Part shown: positions 37,701 through 47,443 of the stretch, one piece after another
Layout: each line of letters begins with the position of its first letter
Position numbering within the stretch: the first letter of the stretch is position 1
Source: Anas platyrhynchos
Lineage: Eukaryota > Chordata > Aves > Anseriformes > Anatidae
Direction: 5' to 3'
Assembly (NCBI RefSeq): GCF_047663525.1
Contig: NC_092601.1
Coordinates: 17,259,501 to 17,323,500 of the forward strand
Length of the DNA stretch: 64,000 nucleotides
The notes under the pieces: generated by a model
Seen by the model: the letters and a program-made list of their open reading frames with translations, nothing else
What the model was told of the DNA's origin: nothing
Databases searched by the model: none
Made by a program: the position numbers and the translations under genes

Positions 37701-40700
37701 GGGGGAGGTTACAGCTGAGCAGGGCCTTGTTTTGGCTGATTGCCTGCGTGCTGCGAGTCCTCCCAGGACTCCTGATGCTGGGGAGAGGCGTTGCCTTTCT
37801 CCCTTGCTTCATCCTCCTCCTTACTGGTTGCTCATGCCAGCAGAAGCCTTGTGAAACTTAGGAAAACCTCCTGGTGGTCGCTTGGAGGAGCGTGGCCTGG
37901 TTAATGAGGTCCCTCCTGACCTGAAGGTGTGTGTAACCCCTCTGCCCTCACTGCTGCTGCCGTGGCACGAGGCTGGGGCTGTCCTGCAGGCAGCAGTGTC
38001 GTTTCACCTCCTGCAGCTGCGTGCAGACAGCTTTACATCTTCTAGCTGTGTAACCCATGATGGGAAGCAGCACAAAGTATTTTTTCTGGCTTGTTCTGGG
38101 CATGAGGCAGCTTCAGGCTCCCTCAGGCGCCCCCCACGGCTGACTGCAGCCCCCACAGGGTTGTAGGATCTTTTTTTTCTTGCTTTCAAGCAGGAGTCCC
38201 CACCTGTCACAGAACTCAGCTGTTTTTTCTCCCTGATACACAGCAATCTCCTCTCTTCTCAGGGAAGGGCAGAGGCCGGCAGGTGATAGCTGTGGCCCGG
38301 ACAGCAGACGTGGTTATTATGATGCTGGATGCCACGAAGGGTGAAGTACAGCGGTGAGTGCGTGCTTCTGGGCACGTGGGACTGGGATGATCAGCCAGCT
38401 TCTGTGGTTCCCACATCCATGCCCAGAAAACGTGCCAGCTCCCCGAAATGCTGCATCCTGCGTGTGTTGGGGAACCAGTGTTTAAGCTCTTGAGTGCAAG
38501 GTAGAGGTTCTGCTCTGCTAGAAGCGTGCTGGCTAAGTGGGAGCAGCATTTTCAGAACTTTGCAGCTTGGGCTTCTCATCTGAAGGATTCTTCCTTCAGG
38601 ATGACTGATCAGATGGGGACGTTGAGCTGGATTTCCACCCCCGACTCTGTCCTGCATTGGCTGTGGGTGTTAGGTTGCAGTGAAAGCTTGTGACAAGGTG
38701 ACAGAAAGGAAAGGGGTGGCTGCCACCTGGCCGGGCTCACTCTCACAGGTCCTAACGTGCCTTGTCCCCGCAGGGCCCTGCTGGAGAAGGAACTGGAATC
38801 TGTCGGAATCCGGCTGAACAAAAGCAAACCAAATATCTACTTCAAGGTGAGGCCTGGTGGGCTGCCACTGGCACAGCTTGTGTCTGTCACAATCAAGGTT
38901 GCTGCGTGCTGCCCCTCGTGTTGGACGGACCGAAGGGGGTGTGTGGGGATTTTGCACTGTTCTTAAGTCGTTTTGTTGCCTCCTTGCAGCCGAAGAAGGG
39001 TGGAGGCATCTCCTTCAACTCCACTGTCACGTTAACTCAGTGCTCCGAGAAACTGGTGCAGCTCATCCTCCACGAATACAGTATCCTTTTCCTAAAACAG
39101 AGACCCTTGAGCCTCGAGTCAGCAGCCCGTGAGTTGAGGCTGTCTCCTCGGTGCTCTCTGGATTAAGGACGGGCTTGGGTTGATTTTTCCCGTCTCGGTT
39201 CCATTTCTCCAAGCTGCACTGAGCAAGCTCAGCCCGTTGGCATGTTAAGATTTGGGCCTTGACAACGTTCACCTCAGAAATCTTCAACGCTGAGGTCCTT
39301 TTCAGAGAGGATTGTTCCCCTGATGAGTTCATTGACGTGATTGTAGGCAACAGGGTCTACATGCCGTGCCTCTACGTGAGTATCTCAGACACAGCCTGCC
39401 TCCTGCAGCACTGAGCATCTCCCTTCTCTGCTGAAGGAAACTCTGGGCCCTCACAGTCTGATGTTAATGGCAGAGGTGGGAGCAGAGCCCAGCAGAGAGC
39501 TTTTTCCTGGCTGTATGTGTGTGACCGTCCTGTGTGCTCGCTCCCTGTGCCCTCTGGTGGCTGCATGCCGTGGAGCAGCACGAGCTGCGCGCCCTGGGAG
39601 CACCGAGGCTGCAGGATGAGGAGACTTCTGCTCCTCTGCTGCTCTGCGTTTGAGTTTTCAGTAATGCCAGGGGTCACTTAACAGCTCTGATAGCGACTGG
39701 GGCTGTGAAATTCACTGGTAGTTGCAAGTCATCCCAAATTGAGAGCTGTAGAAGGTCCAAACTTACATTTAGGCCCCTGAATTTCAGCAGTTTATTTTAT
39801 TAAAGGTTGGCAGTGTTGCTGAATTGCCTTACTGAAGAACATCTTGTTTTTCCTTTGACTTAGGTTTATAACAAGATTGACCAGATATCCATGGAGGAAG
39901 TGGATCGTCTTGCTCGGAGACCCCACAGCGTCGTGATCAGGTAGGAGCCCACACGCTGCTTGTTGCTCTGAACAGGTTGGTCGTTTATTTCATACCTCCT
40001 CCTCCAGCTTCTCCCAGGGCTGCCTGCAGCTGCTGGGGGCAGAAGTGGAGAGCCACCACGTGGCTTTTTGCAGGCTTCCATCCCCTGGAGAGGCAGGCTG
40101 CTTGCTTTCTCCACACGACCTGCAGGGCAGAATAAGTCACTCGAGCTCATTCCCTCGGAAGTGCTGATATATCCAGCTGGGGCTTTGCTGCTTCAAAGCT
40201 CCTTTCCTTTCTGAAAGCCCTGTTTGTTTAATCTCCTGTTTCTCCTTTGCTGACCTCGTTATGGACTTTTTCCCTCGTTTCCTAACACTTTAATAGGATG
40301 TTTCACCTCGCTCTTCTGGATCCCTAAATCACAACAGCAGTAATCACTGAGACCTTTTGTGCTGTGTTGCAGCTGTGGCATGAAATTGAACCTGGACTAC
40401 TTGCTGGAGAAGCTCTGGGAATACCTGGCACTTACCTGCATCTACACCAAGAAACGAGGACGTAAGTGACCCTTAGCTGAGCTGAAGGTGGGAAAGGCAC
40501 AAACACAGGCTGCCAGCAGGGCTCTGAGCAATCTCTTGTGTCCTGGAAATGCCACGCTTACACCCTTCCTAACCAATTTTCAGCATCAGGCCTTGGGAAA
40601 TGTTTTCTATTCCTTCCTCGCGTGCATCCCTCCTGCTCTTTCTGCACTAGAAGAGCTGAATTTTCATAAGGCTTTGCGTGGTGATGTCATAAGGAGATAA

Positions 40701-42089
40701 AGTTTGAAATTCATTGCTTCCTTCCTTTGAAAGTTACTGCCTGTGCTCTGTGATGAACCGCTGACCCAATTACTGCCCCAAAGAGGTCTCCTGTACCTGC
40801 TGCGAGGGGCTTGGTGATTCCCATGCTGGGCTCCTGAAGCTCAGGTGTGCCTTTGATCCTCCTTTTGCTTTACAGCTCATTTTCAGTTTTTCCCAGCAGT
40901 GAAGGCATGTCTGTAACTTGTTCCTTTTCCAAGACCTTTATCTTCAGCTGAGAGCAGCTCTGAACTGGGTGGATGTGAGGGGATTAAGGATTTTTTTGAG
41001 TTTGTTGAGCTGTGAAACCTGGGGGATTTCACAGAAAACTGCAGAGTGGTTCATCTTTTCTTAGGCAGTTTTTTTTTGACTTGGAAAACTTTTATTTGCT
41101 GAAAGCCAAATGTTTGGAATGGGGTTGGAGTAGGTGAACTGAGAGGAAGTGGCTGATCTGTGACATGGGTACCCACACATCTGGGTGCTGGAGTGTCTGC
41201 AGAAGCGATTCGATGCTTCCAGCTGCCTAAATACCTATTTGGGAGGCTGTTGCCAAGTGGAACGAGGCAAGGAATTTGGGAGTAGTGAGCACAAAGCCAT
41301 GTGAGATGGCATCAGCGTGTCAGAACACATTTGTCAGAAAATTAACTATTCTTCCCCCCTTTCTTTTGTTTTTCCACAGAGAGACCAGACTTCACAGATG
41401 CCATTATTCTACGGAAAGGGGCTTCTGTGGAGCACGTGGTAATTTCTCTGCATCTTTTTCAGTTGTTTGTCTGTAGAAGGCAGGTTCATCTCAGAACCTG
41501 CTGTGATTTTCTTGTGCTTTGTAAGGATTGGAATTTGTCAATGTTTACTTGGGCTTCTCCTTTTGTTACCTTCACGGATTTGGATTCCATCTGCCTCGGG
41601 TTGCTTTCCTCAATGCTATAAAAGGTTGAAAAAGACACTGAAGGGTGGTGGAAAGCACATGGGAGCAGTGAAATGGGGCATTATGTGGACTGCTGATTCC
41701 CGTGTGTTTGTTCTGTATTCGTTCAAGTGCTGTTAACTGGCTTCTAAAGCCCCTGTTACAATTTCGGACATAGACCCGAGTTGTTTTTGATTCCTGGATA
41801 TTGAGCAAGTTGTTTTCCAAGGAGTGTCACTGAACTGCCTCGCGTGCTGTCTGTCTGTCTTGCAGTGCCATCGAATTCACAGATCATTAGCCAGCCAGTT
41901 CAAATACGCCTTGGTGTGGGTAAGTGTTTAACAGCAGACAAAATCCTTCTCCTCGTGTGTCTCTGGTCTTCTCCTAACCCTTCTCCCCCTTTTTCTTTAA
42001 AGGGGACAAGCACAAAATACAGCCCTCAAAGAGTGGGCTTAACCCATATGATGGAACACGAAGATGTCATTCAGATCGTAAAGAAGTAG
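34759..42089 (+). CDS. DRG2: DRG2, developmentally regulated GTP-binding protein 2
   Basis: DRG2 is a conserved cytoplasmic Obg-related GTPase of the DRG family; its known partner is RWDD1 (DFRP2). Exons: 34759-34822, 35582-35742, 36108-36197, 37321-37381, 38263-38353, 38774-38846, 38990-39080, 39278-39375, 39864-39940, 40373-40461, 41380-41438, 41866-41919, 42003-42089. They give 364 residues, the human length, at very high identity. The P-loop GFPSVGKST (69-77) is split by intron 2 after the Lys. G3 is DLPG (115-118) and G4 is NKID (246-249). The C-terminal TGS region ends EDVIQIVKK. Lys21, the residue reported to be hydroxylated by JMJD7, is the last whole codon of exon 1. Intron 7 is U12-type. 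The intron 4 donor (G|GTTGGC) is weak but required by frame. Confidence 0.97.
34823..34985 (+). other. DRG2: G-run cluster at start of DRG2 intron 1
   Basis: About 160 bp packed with G-runs of 4-9 on the transcribed sense strand, including GGGGGGGTGGGGGGGGGG near 34961-34978. The spacing allows several G-quadruplexes. This is sequence-visible only; folding is inference. Confidence 0.7.
39081..39277 (+). other. DRG2: DRG2 U12-type GT-AG intron
   Basis: The donor GTATCCTTTT matches the U12 consensus rather than U2. CCTTGAC at 39257-39263 is a U12 branch site 15 bases before the CAG acceptor. The join gives [15 protein letters not shown], identical to human. At 197 bp it is the third minor-class intron in the window. 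Confidence 0.93.
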
Positions 42090-43400
42090 CTCTCTTTGTG
42101 CTGGTGCCTGGCCTTGTCTTTAATCACTAGAATCGGAACTGACCACATAAAAGCAAAGCAAAACAAAACATAAAAAGAAAAAAAAAAAGAGAAAGGTTGA
42201 TGCGTTCCACAGCTGAGAAGGCAAGAAAGCTTCCGTGAAGCTCCTGCCCTTGGAGAAAGGCATAAAATGAGGTTACTACTTGCAGGTGGGGATGGGGAAG
42301 ATGGGTTTCCATCTTGCAGAGTTTCAGGCGAAGTAAATTTTCTGAAAAATAATAACAAAAGGATCCAAGTCTTCTAGGATGCAGTTCCTGGAGCTGGCAA
42401 TGTCCTGCCCCTAGTCGGGTTTGCACAAGTCTCTGTCAACCTACCAGTGGCTCGCTCCACCAGTGGGGAGCTTCTGGATTTGTGTGCCCAAGTCTGGCCC
42501 TGTGCTTTGGGACGAGGAAGCCAGAGCTGGGAGAACATCGCTGATGCTTTGCTGCTTACCCGTTCACTTAATTTAAGCATTGATCTCAAACAGAAAATGG
42601 AGTTCTGCCTCTCCTGCTCACCGGACACGTCTCTACAGCTTTCATGGTCGGAGACTTCAGTCTCTGTGTCTGAGACAAGCCCTGGTGAATTTTGGATGGT
42701 CCCTCCTCAGTCACATTAAGACGTGGCACTCCGTGCCTCCCGTTAGCCCTGCGGTGGGGTTTGTAGGACGCCCTGGTCCAGCTGGTACTGAGATGAGGAA
42801 AAAATGAAACCTTGTTAATGAAAGGTGAGCCGAACTGCAGCAGGGTACGATCAAAGAGCCATCGGCTGCAGTGAGGGTTCACTTCTGGCATAGCGCTGGT
42901 GCAAGGAGTTGTCTCGGGAGTTCCCTCCTTCTCTCTCATCCTGCCCATCAGTCCCTGAGTGTTGCTGGGGGTCTGCTTCTTTTTGGGGCCCCTAAATTCC
43001 AGTAACAGCTCGTTGAGCTCAGTACCATCCCCTGCCGTGGGTTTTACCCCAGCCCTGTTAAACAGCATTGCTTCTTTGGATATTTTTCATCAGAAACCTG
43101 GGATTTTTCTAATCATGCTTTTCCATTAAATATTGATGCTAAATAATTCAGAGTGCCTGACAGAGAACAGCTCTTTCCTTCTGGGATCAAGAGTTGCCGA
43201 TAGCTTTTATTTTCTTTCATGGAAAAAAAGGGTTCGGTCTGATGTGGATTGTGAACTGTGAGGACAGGTCTGACAGAAAACTTGTCTGAGCAGGGCTCCT
43301 TCCCTCCCTTCTGTGCTCCTCCCCACCCCTCACAAACTGATCGAGCAGAAATGGAAGGAATATTTTATTTGAGAAAATAAAAATTGCTATTTCATGTGAA
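42090..43400 (+). other. DRG2: DRG2 3' UTR (inferred) with AATAAA
   Basis: From the DRG2 stop to AATAAA at 43376-43381, followed about 25 bp later by a GT-rich stretch. No coding sequence was supported in between. The poly(A) signal is the only canonical one in a suitable place, so a 3' UTR of about 1.3 kb is likely. Confidence 0.65.
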
Positions 43401-46400
43401 CCGTAGGTGTCTGCCTGCAGTGTTTAGACAGCTCGGGGTGTTTTCTAATTCTCTTTTTTCTATCTTTGGCCACCTGAAGAATCGCGGATGCCGTTGCAGG
43501 AGGTGGTGAGGTGGAATAGATTGCGAGGCAGCTGTGAGAGGGCTCTGAGGTTGGGGAGGACCTCTGTGAGGTGCCATGGGAACTGAACAGAATATTATTC
43601 ACAATACCCAAGCTAAGAAGGTGACTTTGAACTCCGTAAGTTCCCTTCCCTGTTTCTGGCTTTGTTCACAGCTGGAGTGCAGAGCAAATCCCGACCGCGG
43701 TGGCAGCTAGCGGAGAATGAGCTCCAAATTAGCCGCATTATGCCTGAGCTGGCTGCAGAAAGCAGGCAGTGCTCTGTGTGAGGTGGGTGGGATGCCGTTC
43801 CAGCACATTAACTCGCCCTTTACATTTCCTGTGAAGGTTGCACAGGCAGAGCCGTTCCCGAACACAGTTCTTTTGGTTTCATTTTGTCCCCGAGTTTCTG
43901 ACTTTTTAACTCCAAACCGGGGATCCTGCCGAGCCCCAGCACACGAGTGGGTGGCCGGAATTGCTGGCTGTGCCTCGTCCCGAGGCCAGGTAGCCTGTGG
44001 AAAGGGGAGATGGCTAATGCTCCTGTCCATCTGAAATGCACGCTGTTATCCTCAAAAGCACGTCCTTGGTTAGCCGGTGCCTGCCTCTCGGTGTGTTCAG
44101 GTTTCAAATTGTCTAGTCCAGCACGCCATCGTTAAAACCTCTCTCTAATTAGCCTTACCAGGCTAAAATGCCTATTTAGGAAATTGGGCATTTTATCCTG
44201 CTCAAAATGAACTGACGGGTGACTGAATTTGGAATGCGGATGCAGTAAAAATAGTTAAGTCAGAAGAAGCTAACTCCTTTTTTTTTTTTTTTTAAGTAAG
44301 GGTAGCTTTTCTGCGGGCGGGTTTATAGCTGTATTTGAAAATACAGGCGGTTAATTGCAGCGTTCATTCTTCCAGACAGCTTCCCTAATTGTTCTGCACT
44401 AACGTTAAAAGCTGCAAGCATTGCAGTTCGGTGCGGCGGCAGGTTTTGCCTGGAGATGCCTCTGAATCCTGAGAAAGCAAAGGTACTGGGGGCAGGTGGG
44501 AAATTACTGCAGCGTTCCTGTTGTGCCCGAGCCTCCTGAGGCTTAGGGGATTGCTCAGAGCTCTCCGTAGCTCGGCGAGAGAGCTAGCAAAGGGAAATGC
44601 GGCTCAGGCTGAGTGTTTTTGGAGAAAGGCAAGTGCTCTTTTCTGTTTTTCTGTCCAGCAGTGCCCAAAAGAGCAGCACGAGAGCATCGGCTGGATGGCA
44701 GCAAGAAGCAGAGCCTGGCTGGAGGGTGATTGCCCTTCTGCCGTGCAGCCCCTGCCCTTTCTCTGCCCTTTCAGCCAGCCCTGCTGCCATCAGCACCGTG
44801 CCCTGCTCCCAGGGGGCTGCACCCCTCCTGCCCCGTCTCTGGGGGGCTGCCAGAAGCCCCCCAGCTCTGCCCCAGCCCCTCAGCCGCCCTCCACCTACTC
44901 CTGGAAGCGGCAAGGGCCCGAGGCGTGCTCCGTTCAAGCTGCCTGTTCCAGGCAATCAAGCAGGTTTGATTGGCTCAACGCTCCTCTGATAATTTAATTT
45001 AGTCGGGAATCGTTTGCGAGGTAATAAAAAGAGACTGGCTCCAAATCCATTCATTTAATTCAATGAGGGACAGTTACTGCGGCGGGCCTGCCTCCGCCAA
45101 CCTCCCCTCGCCCCCCGCCACGCCGACACCTCGCAGCACTGCTCGGGGCCCTCTGTACGAGCCACGATCCGCGGTGACAGCTTAATTGTTCCTCGCGCTG
45201 ACAGGGGTCACCCCCAGCCAGACACGGCGCATTGTGCAGGGCCGGCTGGGGAGGCTGCGGAGAGGAGGATTTACGGCGGGCAGAGAGTTTGGAATTCCTC
45301 CGCTTGCGCCTGCTAAATGATGAACCCGCCCCGCGGGGATTGGGGCTATTGATTGTAATTTGCAGTTAAGCCCTGGCTCGCTGAGGAATCGGCATAATAA
45401 ATGCCCACCGCATTAGGGCGGGGAGGAGACCTGAGAGCTGGAGGAGAAGGGAGCAGAGGGGTTCCCAGCTCGGGGTGCTTTTGGTGCCCCTGGGTTTGGA
45501 AGAACCTCGGGCTCGACTGCAGCAGTGCTCAAAGTGGTCCCCGATTTTATATGGTGCAGGAATCCAGTGCTGGAGGGGGAAAATGAAGCTTTTCCAAGTT
45601 TTTTTTTTGGCCTGCTGAGCTCAGGCTCCTTCACAGGTGCCCCAAGCCACCGGGCGCAGGGACAGGGACCGCAGCCGGCTGCCCCCCCCTCATCCCCGCT
45701 CCTCCCCAGCCCCGCACGAGGAAGGTCAGCTCCCCTCCGTGAGCGGAGAGGAGAATAATAGCGCTCATCAAATATGCATGGGGTGGCAGCAGCCGCAGCT
45801 GCCGTGCAGCAAATATGGTCCTGCGGGTGCCGGCGGGGTGACGGTTCCCGGAGGGGAGAGAGAGAGGCCAAGAGCGTGACACCAACAGCACCCTGCCGGC
45901 CTTGGCAGCATGCGGGCCAGCTAGGCTAGCCAGGTGAGTGGCCACGGGTGCCCCAGAGGTTGCCGTGGCTTGGCCGAGGCGCTGGGGAGGGATTTTGGTG
46001 CTGTGATGTTGGCTGCAGCTCCTCCAGCTCGCCTCTGGTTGTCCCTGCTGAGTTCTGCCACCCTGGGCTCGGGGCCGTGCTCCAGGTGACGCCGTGGGGC
46101 CGTGAGCTGCTGGATTTGGGCACGCAGCAGCAAATTTAGCCTGGGGAACGCCACCAGCCTCTCGCCGCCCTGCCCTGCCTGCACCCCAGCTCCTGGAGGG
46201 TGGCAGGGATGGAATTAGGGACGATGCAGGGCGCTGGGGCTGCACGGGGTGCTGGGCACCACAGAGGGCTGTAGGATGGAGTCAGGACCTGCAGCCACCC
46301 CCCTGCAGTCCCGGTGCCCCTTGCTTGCAGCTCCCTGGGTGAATCCAGGAGCTCAGAGGGATGGAGCGAGGGCTGTGGTGGTGGCACGGGGGGGCTGGTT

Positions 46401-47443
46401 CTAGCTGTGCCCCCTCAGGCTTTGTTCTGTGCCAAGAGGAGCAACGTGGCAGGGCAGGGCGAAACCAGAGGGTGCTGTGCTCGTCCCCTGGGTGTCCCCA
46501 AACGTCCCGTGCGAGGGGCTGGAGCGGTGCCACCCCTTCCTGCACGGCCCCAGCCATCAAATTCACACCGCTGCTGCTTAAACTTTGATGAATCCGCAGG
46601 AATCCAGGGCTGGCATTAACATTTGATGCGGGCACCCCGCGGCCGGGCACGTGCGGGTGCAGGCACATGTGTGTGGGGTGTCCCTGTGGGCTCCTTCCAC
46701 CCCCTGCTTCCCAGGGCTCATTTTGGGGCTGGGGTCCTGCCCCGTGGCTCCCCGTTGGCCCACGGGGAGGTGGCAGGGTCTGGTTTTGGGGTGGCGACGC
46801 TGCTTTGTGCTGATGTGGATATGGGGATATGGATGGGGGTGTTTGTGCTGCCCCAGGGGCTCAGGGAAGGATGAGGGGCTCTGGGCTGGGGTCAGCAGCG
46901 GGGTCTTTTAGGGCATCCTTCCCAGGGCACGGAGCTGGCTGTGCGGGGAGCTCAGACCCCGCAGCACCCCACTGTGAGCTGTGGGGGCTGTGGGGATGGT
47001 CTGGGGGGTCCCGAGGGGATGCTCCGCACACGGGACCCAGCTCTCCCCGTGGGGGCATTTCTCACCTTCCCTCTGGCTTCTTCGGAAAAGTCTCGGGGCA
47101 GGAGCAGCGCCTCCCTTGCATTATTCATGGCGCCACGAGCCCTGGAGCTTGGGTTACAGCCGGCGGCCCCGCGGCGAGCACCTCGCAGCCGGACTCGCGG
47201 GGTGCCGAGAGGGAGGCAGGCGGCAGCTCCCGCCGTCCCCGCGCCCCCCGTCCCCGCGCCATGCCCAGCCGGGAGCCCCCCCGGGCGGCCACGGGAGCCA
47301 CGCACGGGCACGTGCCCTGCCGAGACCGGGCGCAGGTAAATTCCCCTCCCCGGGGCGGGGGCCACCTCGTGCCGGCGGCGTGGGGCATCGCCGGGGCCGG
47401 TGTGGGCGCGAGAGCCGGAGCATGAGCGGGCGCCACCGCCGGG
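43401..47443. other. DRG2-MYO15A intergenic region
   Basis: No protein-coding gene is supported here. The right half is GC-rich; between about 44100 and 45420, and at 45750-45810, there are AT-rich islands with TTAATT/TAATTA-type homeodomain motifs, plus ATATGCAT at 45772. These could be enhancers for MYO15A. A non-coding first exon of MYO15A is expected somewhere here by analogy with mammals. CAG|GTAAAT at 47334-47342 would be a usable donor, but no good acceptor lies between it and the ATG at 47444. Confidence 0.5.

Noticed and set aside
43700-47000. Several 80-200 codon frames in the DRG2-MYO15A interval
   Set aside because: None has a recognisable product, splice-consistent partner exon or human counterpart in this position.
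47334-47342. Possible MYO15A first-exon donor CAG|GTAAAT
   Set aside because: No acceptor with a pyrimidine tract lies between it and the start codon, so a spliced first exon ending here cannot be supported.
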